Source: Astrothelium macrocarpum
Taxonomy: Eukaryota; Ascomycota; Dothideomycetes; Trypetheliales; Trypetheliaceae
Reading direction: 5' to 3'
DNA: 64,000 nt
NCBI GenBank assembly: GCA_021030915.1
Contig: JAGEMR010000013.1
Coordinates: 1 to 64,000 of the forward strand
Both the position numbers and the translations under genes were made by a program. The notes under the pieces are model-generated. The model did not search any database and was not told where the DNA came from. It was given only the letters and a program-made list of their open reading frames with translations. This document shows, piece after piece, positions 31,525 through 44,179 of the stretch (position 1 is its first letter; every line of letters begins with the position of its first letter).

Positions 31525-32590
31525 CTATTGTGGACTTACCACGTCATCACCAACGCCACTGTTTCCGTACAAGACGGATTCAGAAAGACTCGATTGAATG
31601 CCTTTACTGACTCTTTCTTCCCAAACTCCATCCCAATTCCATTCTCCAGGCCGACGTCCATTGGCCAAGGGGCTTGAAAGTTCCGTGGCTTCCGATTCCA
31701 AAGACTGGCTCCTACGTTTCGCCGCAGATGAAGATGAGTCGGTGCTCCGGTAAGATTTCCATGCGTGCCAAGCCTATAGATATTAAATAAATGTGGAATT
31801 GCATGTGTTAGTTCGACCTGATACTTACACCTGGATTTCCGGCAGCTTTTAGTGGCAAGGAATCAAGGACAGATTCATCCGAGAACGTGACTCTCAAATA
31901 CTCCAGAACCATGGGCATTGGAACATTGTGCTGAGATCGCGAGTGCGGCATTTGTGTTGCATTAGAAATTTCATGTGTCAGTTCCGGTTGGGTTTGTTGG
32001 TTTGTCTTGGAACTCCTCGATATATCCGATTCATCTTCATCGCGAATGGAATGCTCTTTTCGACTGACAGTGTTTCTATTATTTCCTGATAGAGATGCCC
32101 ATGAATGCTGTTGATGCCATTGAGGGAAGCCATGACGCAAGCTGAATCCTCCAGGAGGTAGCCTCTGCGCGTCACTTGCGCTCACAGTTTCTGCTTCGGA
32201 GGAGCTCGTCGTGTATGTATAAGTAGTGAGTGGCGTTACCAATGGATGAAATACGTCAGTTATAAAGATAATTACAGGTGGAGCTTCAGGATAGTCTGGA
32301 GGGAAAGATATCTGAAATCGAAGAATTGTAGGAGAATAAGGCCCTTTTCTGCTCTGATTAGCCGAGACTTACTGTTTGCTATGATAATCGCTCGCTTACT
32401 GAACGAACAAAGCTCCTGACCAGATTGCGATGTCTGAAGTCAGGCTCACATAGATACCTTTCGGGCTAGCATATTTGAGACTCGCACTTTAATGGAGTTA
32501 GGTGATGTGCTGTATTTTGCAAGAGAACGCGACCTACAACTCCGTAAGAATACGCTGCTTGCTCGCGCAGCGGAGCGGTTGACGAGACAT
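31525..32590 (-). CDS. E2-variant (UEV, AKTIP/FTS-like) protein without catalytic cysteine
   Basis: Four exons, 32590-32538, 32486-32400, 32351-31829 and 31773-31525, give about 303 residues. A UBC fold is clear: the N-terminal helix RILTEFASLK, then GIYVSLTSD, IWSGALFV, GPYSPTILRFQISFPPDYPE and FHPLVTPLTTYTY. Where an active E2 has its HPN and catalytic Cys, this protein has HPLVTPL and no cysteine. The E2-like core ends with LPPGGFSLRHGFPQW. A Ser-rich linker and a conserved GEWNWDGVWEERV segment follow. The last exon may be spliced further: a GTAAGT lies right before the stop used here. Such UEV-like proteins act as scaffolds, for example in Hook/FTS vesicle-transport complexes; that role is inferred. 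Confidence 0.8.
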
Positions 32591-35500
32591 GCCTAGGTAT
32601 CATTCAATATGCCGTTTGTAATGCGACAATATGATCTCAGTTTGCCGCTCCATGGCCCACCACATGGTGCCAGTCCTTGAGCAACATTAGTGGTGGTTGA
32701 GGTGGACAAAATTCTGACTTGGAACCCCGGTCACGCTACTTGGCCCTGTCGGCGGCATCGACCCTACGCTGCCGCGTACAAGCATTCCCTTTGGATTGAC
32801 TCAACCTTTCCGGTGCTTCAGGATGATCAGTTGATGGCTTTTTCCATCGGCACCTGATATTTTTTCAAAATTGCATCAGAGCTACAAGGAAACCATGCAA
32901 TAAATTCACGTCGCCCTCAAGTACGACACGGGTTTGGTCGCACCATTTCCGGCGCTACAGAGCAGTTATGAAAGCGGCAAGAAATCACGAGTGAAAAACT
33001 CCTGTGACTCCGTATCGAGCGCACAGCGAGCTCTTGGCTGGATAGAACGCCTTAAAATCAGAGGAACGTGCTGCAGGTAGCCGCTTTGAGCCCCGGAGTG
33101 TGGGAGTAAATGCAGAATGGGAAGTTCTGTGCAGCGACTCATTTATTACCGATCACTTCACCGCAATGGTGTGCATCGGCCATTTATGACACGCCATTTA
33201 ACGCAATCTTTTGTCGTACTTACCTCAACGTACGGTTGAACGTATCACTAGATGCACTCTCACCAGGGTACATAACACATTCAAAGGCGGAAACAGCCTC
33301 AGTGATTCGATAATTACGTAGTGCTATGCAATGTGATGGACCATTCCTCTGCCGACTCAACAGCCTACCTTAACTTTATGTGCCTGAGCTAAGGACCAAG
33401 TGCGGAACCGTAGAATAATGATCCCTCGCGGGAGGTCGTATCCAGCCGGTTTGGGAAAGTTGACCAAGTTTGAAACACGTTTTGGGGGCACAACCGTTCC
33501 GTACCTCTGGACGGCAGAAAGCTACGGCCAGAGAGAGAGGATGGAAAATGACGTTTTTGATCTGCACGTTGCCGCGGCCTTGCCCAGGATTTCGGGCTCG
33601 CACGCTGTCACGGGCCATCTCCGAAAAAACCCCCTGACCCTAACCAGCCCTGCCGCTCCGTCTCATTATACCTACCCCGTACGGTAATCGTGAAGACTGA
33701 CCGCGAAATGAGAGGCTGGCCGACAGCTCACCGCGAATCAAGCAGGCTCGACCTACTCTAGTAGGCAATTAGCCCTTATGCTCTCGCATGGAATCTTGCA
33801 TACCCCTCCTTCCGCTCGGACCCTGTGCTGACAGGATTTCTCAATTCGAAACATAATTTCCTTGAATGTAGATCAAGATTAGAAAGCCACGTTCTTATCA
33901 CCACGTCTTTTGTCCTTCGAATCAAGATCTGTTCGGCGCTTTCTACCACCTGGAAAGTGGAACGAGATTGCATCTTGGAAAATTGGAGCACCAGAACCTT
34001 AGACGCAACGTGTTTCTTCTCTCTGCCTGTCATCCTTCACCGCCTCGGCGCTTATAATGTGCTCGACACTGACGGCATTGGTTGGTTCGAACGTTCGGGC
34101 TTTGCTCTGGACTCACGGAGCAGCCCAATTTATTCGCCTAAAACTAATTGCATAGCTACCTGGGCGTAAGCACGACTACAATTGCCTTGTCTTGTTCGGT
34201 AAGTGGTTCAGAAGTTACGGATTTCGTCCTCATCTAGACCTGTGTATTGGCATTCAGCCCGCTATGCTTGACCCCAGCAAACTTTTTTTTTTCCTCAGAT
34301 CGTAATTCTTGCCACGGCTGGTTTGGGGAGATTTCCTTAAATAAAGTGCAAGGCTAGTGTCAGATGGGCGTCGAGGCCGCGTGCCAACCAGGATTGATCA
34401 GATCCTCTCGGCTCGCCTGCCGATACCGGTGCCCCATAATTTTTTCTCTCCTGTGCAACGGTCAAACAGCAATTTTTTGGTTCCGAGGTACAGCACACTG
34501 ACCAATTCGACCATTAGGTTTCAAGGCAGTACAAGCCTACGAAGAGCCTTTTGATCACTTGAGATTTCTTTCACCGCTTGTTACGCTGTCAACCCTGGCA
34601 GTTGTGGAGTGTCAGGATCGAAAGGAGCTAGCTCCTACTTCGAGAGCAGCCTCGCCTTGGGGGGGGAAACCCATTTGCCGCGATTCAAGAATCTGCGATT
34701 TTGTCCTGCTGCCGCGTCCAAAAAGGTGATCACACGCTCCTCGCCCCAATCTCCTACTTGTGGACGCGGCAGCTCATTGCTGACGCCTGCACGCTGGGCA
34801 CAGTGATCTCCCGTAATACAGCAAATGTACCATGACGCTGCGGGCCGGTTAACTGCAGACCTTGAGGCGCTCAATACTCGCGGGTTTCTTGGCACACTGT
34901 ACGCCGAATGTGGTTCGGGAACAAGGATGGGCGTACAACGTCGCCAGCAAAACCAGAGCCTTGGCTGCTTCCACGGCTTCCATGCTGTTGTAGCGTTCCC
35001 GGCGCCCCGTCTGAAGCCGGGGACCCCAGGCCGTGAGCTAGCGTGGCTGCAGGCTTTTGCCTACTGGGCTGAGAGTCAGGTCGCATATGGGGTCAATGAC
35101 ATGCTTTTTGGCTGTGGTCTGTGCGTGTGACATGATGCCGGGCCGACAGCCTAGTACTTTACGCTCGCTCACCACTTGCTGCTCTCTCCTGTTCCATCAC
35201 CATTAGTGGACCAAAGAATGTTGGCCGGCTTCCATGGCTGTTTGTACCATCTGCTTCCGTTGGTACCTGTTTTGCTGACCGCTGGTGCCTTGTGTTCCGG
35301 ACGGCTGATTCCGTCACCCTCATACCCGCACAATATCCCGCTGCGTTGTTGCCACTGCCCAAAGGGAGACTTTTGTCTTGACTTACGTTGTTTGCCGATC
35401 AGGGGCATCCAATGTCCCTGTCCTCATTATTTTTCAGCTCTTGCTCTTGGTCCCTGGACACCGCCCGCCAAGGATGTGGTGGATCGGCAGCCTTGTTCAG

Positions 35501-36024
35501 GTGCAGCTCCCGGGGCCAGCCAGCGTAACGGTTATGGCATTGTGGAGCGAGATGTACTTGGCATCTAAAAGATTTCGATTGCCGTCTACTACCGAGCCTT
35601 GTAATGTACAGTAGGTTCACCGCGGGGGGTCTAGCACCCTGACCCGAGTTCCGTAAGTCAGGATGGCCACGCATCCAATTTAGCTCGTTTGATCTTCGCT
35701 TATCGACCATTCCCTTGCGCTTTGGTGTTGCGATTGATCGTAATTGCTGCTTAAGCTTGAGTATGTTCACCGACAGGAACCCTAAATTGGACCTCTCCGT
35801 GCCAATATCCACTTTCTTTGACTATATTACCTTCTTTTCTCATTGTACCTTTGTAACATTTATTGAAAGCCTGTTTTAACCTTTCGATCTACGGATCTTG
35901 CCGGCCTTGATTCAACTCTATTCAAAAGATTCCCACGTCCACGATTTGAGCCCCACGACCTTTGAAGTCTTCTCTGAGTGAGAGAGGATCGGTATTGTGG
36001 CAGGACTCCTCGATATAATCCAAA
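32591..36024. other. 3.4-kb stretch without a supportable gene
   Basis: Base composition is near 50% GC, yet only short, unrelated frames occur on either strand (the longest about 130 codons, near 35176-35568 and 35399-35812 on opposite strands). None resembles a known domain. A 13-bp perfect inverted repeat lies at 34708-34773. The stretch may be an old, decayed insertion or may hold non-coding transcripts. The final 300 bp should contain the promoter of the MFS gene. Confidence 0.45.
34708..34773. repeat. 13-bp perfect inverted repeat
   Basis: The arm GCTGCCGCGTCCA at 34708-34720 is matched by its exact complement at 34761-34773, leaving a 40-base loop. It is isolated, with no adjacent gene. 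It could form a hairpin or be a protein-binding palindrome. Confidence 0.45.
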
Positions 36025-38035
36025 ATGGCTTCACATCAGCACCGTCCCCCATCAGCACGGAAGTCAGTGGAGAGCACTCCATTTCCGTCGAGACAACTTT
36101 CAATACTCGGTATGTTCTTCGTCTATGCCTTGAGCGCAGAGCGCAGAGCGCACGACCAGTGTTGTCATGGCTAACTTACGTCTGTAGCATTGTGCAGGAT
36201 ATGCGAACCCATTGCCTTCATGTCAATCTTTCCCTACATCTACTATATGATCGCCTCCTTCAGAATTACAAATGACGACACACAAATCGCTTTCTACGCA
36301 GGCATGGTAACCTCGGCATTCGCTTTCGCAGAGTTCTGTTCGGGTGCCCTATGGGGTCGGTTGAGCGACATTGTCGGGCGAAAGCCAGTACTCTTGTGTG
36401 GACTGGCGGGCACGGGCATCAGCATGATTGCTTTCGGGTTTGCCCCAAGTCTACCTGTGGCTCTCCTCGCGCGAGCCTTGGGTGGACTGCTGAACGGGTA
36501 CGAATATCATACTTTGATAATTGAGGTCGAGGAGGCTGACATGAAGATAGGAATATAGGAGTACTGCAGACAACCGTCGCGGAAGTGGTTACTGTAGAGG
36601 CTCACCAGCGTAAGTATTAACACGGCGGATCTCACCGTGGTTCTTTATCCGCGTCACTGACTTTATGTAGCTTTGGCTTACTCAATCATGCCATTTATCT
36701 GGTGCTTAGGGTATGTCTAGCTCTGAAATTTGGAGCGAAGTATTGGGATGGATTGTCTGACGATGCTATAGATCCATCATTGGTTCTGGCCTTGGCGGTA
36801 CTCTCGCAGATCCGGTCAAGAACTACCCGTCCACATTTCTACCGGGAACTATTTTCGAAAAGTTCCCCTATCTTCTCCCTAATCTGGTATGCACTGTGGT
36901 GGTACTCATTAGTCTACTAATCGGTATCTTGTTTCTCGAGGAAACACATGAGGAGAAGAAACATCACAGAGACGTCGGTCTGGCTTGCGGTAAATGGATC
37001 CAGGCTCGATTTTGCTATCGATCACAGGATTGTCCGGCGGAGAAACAAGACTATCTTGAGGAGACTTTGGCACTACTCGTTGAAAATGAAGATCCACCAG
37101 ATTACAAATCCGCCGAGGTGTCGCCACGCATGTCTCTCTCGGAAGCCGTTGGTGCAGAGCCACTGCCACAGTTTATGGACGAGGATCTCCTAGTTTCTTG
37201 TGAGAATTCTACTGTCCATGCGGTTTTCAGCCCCCAAATTATGCTCAATATAGTGAGTCTCGGTGTATTGGCATAGTGAGTGACCTTGTGTGGCGTTGTC
37301 ATGTCGGACCTGGTTCGCTGATAAAATCTCAGTCATACGATCTGCGCTGAACAGCTCCTGCCAGTTCTCTTGGCTATGAAGAAATCTCATGAAACGCCCT
37401 CTTTTCCCTTCAAATTCTTAGGTGGCTTCGATTTGTCAGCAAAATCGATTGGCTTCCTCTTATCGGTTCAGGGATTTATCCAGATGATAGTGCAACTTTT
37501 CGTTTTTCCAATCGTCAATAAGAAAATAGGTACATTGCGGACTTTCCGCTTGGTTGCCTTGACTTATCCTCTTCTCTACATTCTTGTACCATATCTTACT
37601 GTTTTACCGGACAACCTTCGGATGCTGGCCATCTACCCGATCCTTTTGTGGAAAGTCACTGCGCAAGCTCTGTCTTATCCAGCGAATGCAATTATGCTTG
37701 CCAATGCAGCGCCATCCAAAAAGGTACTTGGTACCCTCAATGGAGTTGCTGCTTCCGCTGCGAGTCTGGCTCGTGCGGTGGGGCCAACACTGTCAGGATT
37801 CATCCAAGCAGCGGGCCTGGGGTTGGGTTCGGTTGGACTACCTTGGTGGGTAACAGCCTGTGTAGCAGCGATTGGATCCATCATGGCCTGTGCTACAATC
37901 GAGACGCGTCGAGGGGAAATCGATCATCTACCAAAAGGTCATTCCATCCCCTGTGACTCGCAGGATGATTTCAGTATCGCAAAAACTCTGCAGGACGCAA
38001 ACATTTCTCAGGAAGAGAAGGATCCTGCCTATTAG
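36025..38035 (+). CDS. Major facilitator superfamily transporter (DHA1 / ZIFL-like)
   Basis: Six exons, 36025-36109, 36188-36497, 36551-36609, 36671-36710, 36772-37275 and 37333-38035, sum to exactly 567 codons (566 residues). The first exon is hydrophilic (PSARKSVESTPFPSRQL). Splicing then gives ILALCRICEPIAFMSIFPYIYY (helix 1), the MFS loop motif GRLSDIVGRKPVLL between helices 2 and 3, and GGLLNGNIGVLQTTVAE of helix 4. A long central loop of about 100 hydrophilic residues separates the two six-helix halves. The fold and loops match fungal proteins related to plant zinc-induced-facilitator transporters (proton antiporters); the substrate is unknown. The Zn2Cys6 regulator begins 560 bp downstream on the same strand and may control it. 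Confidence 0.9.
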
Positions 38036-38594
38036 GCGGATCTGCGCGCCTAGCTGTGGCTGAGGAGAGAGCCAGACACACACTTATGTCCATGATTTAA
38101 TCGGAATTAGGCTTTTTTTTCTTCCCCAACATACCCTTATTAGGCGTCTTTTGTCAGTAAGGCACGCGCGATGATCTATGGATGTATCAATTTGTTATCA
38201 AACAGGCGTTTCGAGTTGTTCAAGGTCTTTGAAATTGCTGGTATCCTATAATTATGATATACCCTATAGATCGACATACGGCAGCACGGCTAGATCAAAA
38301 ATTGGTGTATGACTTAGATAGTATTGAAATAAATGAAATAATTACGATTTCTTACATGGAATTGCTTGAGACGTTCTCATTGGCGTGCCCACCTGCCGCT
38401 TTGATTGCCTTCGTTATCAGTCTGATAAGCTTTAGCGAAGCTTGCTTGCTTTTGCTGTACTTCGAAGCAACGTGCTTCCTGCATTACAATGGATCCTGGC
38501 CTGGCCTGGAAGGGTTTTGGAGGGATCGCCGACAGGATAGACTGTCGTTATATCGATTCTTTCGATCTCCTCGTTGAAAGATGTTTCACGCACA
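38036..38594. promoter_or_regulatory. Region between MFS gene and Zn2Cys6 gene, with small uORF
   Basis: The first part is probably the 3' UTR of the transporter. Immediately before the regulator's start, a five-codon upstream frame begins with ATG at 38581 and ends with TGA at 38596-38598, overlapping the main ATG at 38595 as ATGA. Its relevance depends on the transcript start. Confidence 0.4.
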
Positions 38595-41500
38595 ATGAGC
38601 AAAGTCAAAGAGAGAAGACCAGGCACTCCGGGGAGAGGCAAACGTTCCCTTCAGCACCGTGAAACTGAAGAGGAAATTGCTTTTCAAGACATTCACAGCA
38701 ATTCCCCATCCAGGCAATCCCCTGAATTGGTGAGATCGTCGACATTTCGTAATGGTATGCACATATTTCGCCGAATCTAGTCACTTGCACTGATCGCGCC
38801 GGCTCTACGTAGTTTCGGCGTGTAATCGATGCAGACAACGTAAGAACCGCTGCGATTTCGCCCTTCCTTCGTGCGGAGCTTGCGCAAAGGTTGGTGCCAG
38901 GTGTGTTGGCTTTGATGGAAAGAGAGAAGTTCCTCGGAGGTATAATCTTGCTTGCTTCTTTGACAATTCGCTTTTCCCCGGCTCAGTTTACTCATACTGA
39001 TTATCGTTAGCTATGTTTTCTATCTCGAGCAACGTATTACTTTACTCGAAGAGCATCTAGAACGCAATGGTATTGAGGTCCCACCTGCAGACGATGTCAC
39101 TCTCCACGACCATGTTGGGAAAGCTCCATCAGATGCGATCCCCAATCGCAAGAAGACTTTGTCCGAAAATAGCGAAGTCAAAGACGAATCGCCGGTTGAA
39201 GACGATATGAACCAATTGGTTGATGAAGTCCGTATGGTACCAACCCAGGGGACTTCCGATCCACATTATCTTGGCTCAGCCTCTGGCATTTCTTTTGCGC
39301 GGGTCGTGTTTGCAGCGATTCGTAGCTCTGTGTCAGGTAGTTCAACAGGCTCAAATCATTCCAAGCCAGCCAACCACTATGCAAAGTCAAGCATGCGAGA
39401 CTCCTTCTTCGGGTTACATTCAAGGCCGACGATTGGAAAGGCACCCTTTCCGCATAAAGAACTAGCAATGAAACTCGTAGATCTCTACTTCAATTACGCG
39501 AATCCACAGCATCCCATACTTCACCGAGATCAATTTCTAACACAAGTAGAACGAGTATATAATGAAGAAGAGAGCTTGCGAAGTCCACGAGATCTTTACA
39601 TGCTCAACATAGTTTTTGCAATAGGGGCTGGGGTAGTCCTTGGCGATTCTGGTTCATTCAGGTCTTTGCCTCCTGATTCCAGCCCCGAATTAGGATCTCC
39701 TCCGTCTTCCAAAAAACGTAGGCTTCCAAGTCAGCAAGCTAAGCCAGAAGAATATCACGCTTCAGCGATTGTCCACCTTGGAAGCTTTCTCGGCTCCAAC
39801 CCGACAAACGACTCTCGAGATGGGTTCGGTAGCGGCTTAGAGGAACTACAAGCTGTGCTTTTACTAGCAAGTTTTGCACTTCTTCGACCAGTAGCGCCTG
39901 GTCTATGGTACATTGTTGGCGTCGCTGTTCGCCTGGCCATCGACCTGGGTCTCCATCACGAGGAGGGAGTCGGCATTGATGAAAGCAGCGCCGCTGATCA
40001 CCCAACAGATACTTTTGAGACGCCGAACTCCAGTGATGTTCTGTACCAAGGACAGAAGAGGCAATCGATCAGGTAAGTTCCCTGCTTTTATATCGGCATG
40101 TTCGCACTTAGATCTGCTTGTGTTCTTCAACTGGGAAGTTGGTTGCGCAATTAAACATTTCTAGTAATTAGGTAGATCTGACAGACTACATCTCACAAAG
40201 AGTGTCAAGGTCTACTAAGAACGTATTAAGCTAACGAGTCTCTCTAGCAGGCCAGACGCAAGGGAGCTCGGCCGACGGCAGTGGTCACGCGATCTTCGGA
40301 GACGTTTGTTCTGGACCACGTACTCCTTGGACAGGATTGTATCAGTATGCACTGGACGACCTTTCGGAATTAGCGACCAAGTCATTACGACTGAATTTTG
40401 CTCACCACTCGATGATGCCTATATCACTCCTACTGGATTTTTACCCTGCAGATCAACCAAGCCCAGCTATAAATTCGTTGCCCATCATTACTCTCGCTTG
40501 CGGTTACTGCAAAGTGAGATTCTAGGCGTTCTTTACTACCGGCAAACTCGACAAGCTCGTGCAAATGGATTAGCTACAGCAAACGCATACATGATTGATG
40601 CGCCATCGCCATATCTTTATGGGTTTGAGTCATTTAGGGCTTGGAGGAGGCATATCGATTGGCGGCTACTGAAGTGGAAAGAATCTGCACCCCAAAAAGA
40701 GGATACTGGCGTGCAATTTGATTCGCTTTTTCTAGAACTCAATTACTGGCAGGCAATAATTGTACTGTATCGTCAAGGATTTCCAGGCTCAGCAAACCCA
40801 TCGACGGGAACAATGCCTGGAGAAGACCCCCGATTTACCTTTATGAATGTCACAAATGACGAGGAGGAAGAGGAACAAGAAGAAGAGGATTTTGTGTTTA
40901 TGAAGACTGCCGAAGCAGGCCAAAGGGTCGTTAAATTGTATAGACAACTTCATCGCTTGCGTTTGGTTAATTACAGTAAGTTGAGTATCTATGTGCTGGC
41001 GACTCATGCTCATACCTGATCAGCGTATCTGGCAACTCATCATTTGTTCATGGCAGGCAAGTTATCATTTTTGTCAAGTCTTTCGTAAGCACAGGAACTG
41101 ATCAAAACAGGAATCTCGTTTTTGTTTGCCATCTGGCACTCACAGGTCGTGAGAAGTGGGCTTGTAAGTCTTTTGAAGCCAATAGAAAATTTCTGGATTT
41201 ACTAATGGTACATAGACCTTGGAGGAGATTGATTCGACTGTTCTTGCAGCGAGATCAGTTCTGGAAGACCTTGCTGAACATTGTCCTCCTGCTTCAGCCT
41301 GTCGGGAAGCTTTTGATCGTATGAGCAAAGCTACGATAAAGCTTTGTCTATCAATTAACACAAACACCGAAGCTCAAATCCAATCTAATCCATCTACGGT
41401 GAAACGTAGTGCTAAACCTCGGTCAGCAGAGGTACTTGGTTCGAACTCGGAATTTACGGGAACAATCAGTAACTGGGGGAAAGCCGAGCGTACATCGAAG

Positions 41501-42016
41501 ATGCCAACGCCGCACTTTGACATGAACCTTCAGAACCTATTTTTAGGTACAACAGAATCTCCGTCACAGCCGGTGTATACAGAGTCAATGAGTACGCCGA
41601 TGACCAAGGAACCAAGTGATCACGTTGCATCCAGACCTTTTGATCAAGGTCAAGCACCGTACACGACCAACCAAAGCCAACGAGAAATTGGAAACGAGAC
41701 TAACGATTATCTGCAGTCGCAAACATGGAATGAACCTTTTCAAGATCCAACTGAAGTTTCGGTGGCTCAAATGGCAGAACCCACGGAACTTTCCGCATCT
41801 GAAACCATCGGCTCAGGTCACCTCGACTTCCTTGATGCCTTCCCGTACGAAGAGGGCAATGGCTGGGATCTCTCGAATACCGAAAACTTAGATCTTGGGT
41901 TCGGCATGCAACTTGGCTTGGGTGGAGGTCGGCATGACTGGAATGAGGCCGTCAGTTCGGACCTTTTGGATGGATTTTTCTTTGGTGGCACAGGGGGTAA
42001 CATGAATGGTTCCTAA
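38595..42016 (+). CDS. Zn(II)2Cys6 transcription factor with fungal-specific regulatory domain
   Basis: Seven exons, 38595-38754, 38813-38939, 39011-40072, 40251-40975, 41024-41056, 41111-41163 and 41216-42016, sum to 987 codons (986 residues). The DNA-binding cluster ACNRCRQRKNRCDF...CGACAKVGARC lies near residues 55-85, followed by a short coiled coil (YLEQRITLLEEHLE). The Fungal_trans domain begins with LVDLYFNYANPQHPILHRDQF and includes GLHHEEG and RRLFWTTYSLDR. A poly-acidic patch and a Gln/Ser-rich C-terminal activation-like tail follow. The intron at 41057-41110 has a GC donor, and exon 5 is only 33 nt. The neighbouring MFS transporter is a plausible target. I cannot assign an orthologue name. 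Confidence 0.92.
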
Positions 42017-42215
42017 TTACGGGATTGCATCGACTGAAATATGTATCATGTTCCGCTCAATGATTTTACGATTTCGAATTTCAGCAAGACAAGGCCGGTG
42101 ACGTTAAACAGAAATAAGGGTTGTAGGATATGAAGAGTGCCATCAGGTTAATAGCAAAAAGGCGTTCATGGCAAGTAATTATCTAGACCGAAAGTAAATT
42201 GAGCTACATACATAA

Positions 42216-43818
42216 TCAGGCGAGAGCGCCCATCGGATCCCAGCGGGGAAGTACATGGGGCTTCTGCTTGAGCACCTTCCGCAGTTCGTCACTCACACAG
42301 GTCGGATCGACGACTGCTTGATAGCAATACTCGTCAAACCAAGTATCCGCCATGACAAAGTACCCATCAGTGCCAGCATCTTTGGACCAAGAATTCTCGA
42401 CTCGCCATCGCACAGGCTTTCCATGCTCTATGTGTACTGCAGTCAGGACCATTGCGTGTGTCATGGCACTCTCGCCCGTGATTAGGCGCTCGGCTTTGCT
42501 CATGCCCAATTTGATATTGAAAGCCAGCTCAAACTGATAGAGTGAGGTATCCATAATACCCTTGGCGCTGTCGCTCTGCTTGCCAACATCCGAACCAAAG
42601 AAGACTGGGAAGCCTTTACGAATCATCTCGATGCAAGCTTGTTTTATGGTTGTAATATCAGTGTTGACATACGTAACGGCACTGGCACCGAAGACGTTGC
42701 CGAGGTGGTCGACGGTAAGGAGTCTCGAGTATTCGTTACGGGGGTCGTTGACCAAACTAAAAAGCCTGTGTACGTCTGTGCCACCACAAGCACGAATGGT
42801 GTTTGAGGATGAGAGTTCATTTGCAAAGTCAAGAGGTGTGGTCTTGAGTGTCAAGTATTTGCCGTCACTATCGTAGTAGCTCCATTTGAACTGGTCATTT
42901 GGGGTCGGAGGAGGGCCCAGCATCAAGGTCAAGATGCCGTGAATTTCGTGGACCATCTTTGCCTTGATTTTAGAGATGGTTGATCGAGAGACGGTAGAGC
43001 TCTTTGACATTTCACGCAGACGCAAAGCATCTTCTCGAAGCTTAGTCGTGATTATTTGGTCCATGGTAGAAGAGTTCTTTGCGTTGAAGGAATCGGGATA
43101 AAGAATTTGCGGTACCTCGATCAAGTCAGCAAGGAGCGATAAGAAAAGCTAGCTCCACAGATGTGATATACCAGACCGTATTTTAGGACGAGAGCCTTGA
43201 CCATATCCCATTGACCACCATCGCCAACTGGACTGGCCATGAGCGATGTCAACAACCTACCGTCCTCGGGCTCATCCAGTGTATCCAAAACGCTCTCAAG
43301 AAAGTAGTTGGCCTTCTCGAGTTTATCCCAGAAAAACAGATAGGCCTGGCTCAGCTCGAATTCCTTGAGTTTGTATCTCTTCATGATAGCAATGCGAAAG
43401 ACGTTGGTGGCAGCAAAGAGCCAGCATCGGCCAGAGCTTCGCTGGTTGGTAACAGGGGAGCCTTCGAAGGGGATTCTCAGGTTGAAGACTTGCTGGTCAC
43501 GGATGGCAGTGGATGGAGTGCTTAAGCAGTCCTTTGCATTGTTGGATGATAGAGTCAATAATGCCAGGCGATTCTGTATCTAGTTAGATGGGATGATAAC
43601 CACAGTGGAAGAAGCCATGCCTTGGGATCTGAGAGCAGCTCCTCTGCCCAATCTTTAGTTGCCGCCACGGGCACGCTTTGAGAGTCAGGGTCTGGCAAAT
43701 CATCTCCATCGTCTTGCTTTTCATTAAAGACATGTGCGTATTCCTTGGGTGGTGGAGGTGAACGAGGTGGGGTTCGACGCGGTGGCTCAACAACAGAAGC
43801 AGACTGTGAATTACCCAT
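42216..43818 (-). CDS. BLH1: Bleomycin hydrolase, cysteine aminopeptidase C1B family
   Basis: Three exons, 43818-43621, 43573-43172 and 43115-42216, give 499 residues. Active-site regions are all present: NQRSSGRCWLFAATN (catalytic Cys), THAMVLTAVHIE (His) and WRVENSWS (Asn). The N-terminal extension begins MGNSQSAS, a good N-myristoylation signal, then a Pro-rich stretch. The first intron, 43620-43574, begins with GC (GCATGG) but has a CTAAC branch and ACAG acceptor, and it joins LLSDPK to NRLAL as in the family. Bleomycin hydrolases are homohexameric cytosolic aminopeptidases. The C-terminus ends LPRWDPMGALA, matching the self-processing tail of the family. The gene is divergent from the Sds3-like gene. 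Confidence 0.93.
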
Positions 43819-44179
43819 GTTGTGATGGTCAGAGAGTCAAAAGCTCATCGAAAAGAGAATACAGATGGAAGAAGCAATGTGAAACAAGAGTGGAGAGATA
43901 GGAGCTTTGGACGTCTCGTGCCAACCACCTGTGACCATGTGCAGCAGGTGCATAGATAGCTACATTAGATACAGAGATACATGCTTATCGCCGCATAGCA
44001 CCGAGGTCAGGTACTCGGCTAAAACTCGGTGGCCGCTATGCCATTGCGACCCTAATACCAGCTGCTGCATTGTTATGAGATTCCGTCCCTTTTTCGTGCC
44101 CTCCTTCTTACCTCTGACTGCATTTTGCCTCTTCCCCTGTCCTCTTTTGCGTCTTATCGCGCTTCTGTTCACTCCAACC
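43819..44179. promoter_or_regulatory. Shared divergent promoter region
   Basis: This 361-bp gap lies between the start codons of bleomycin hydrolase (minus) and the Sds3-like gene (plus). The part before 44180 is strongly pyrimidine-rich on the plus strand (about 44080-44175), typical of fungal core promoters. The start context of the Sds3-like gene is ACCATGG. Confidence 0.5.

Noticed and set aside
34825..35812. Frames of 100-137 codons on both strands in the gene-free stretch
   Set aside because: No family resemblance, mutual overlap and no plausible exon partners; not supportable as genes.
43574..43620. Bleomycin hydrolase as a frameshifted pseudogene
   Set aside because: Using a GC donor with a normal branch point and acceptor gives a full-length 499-residue enzyme with all three catalytic residues.
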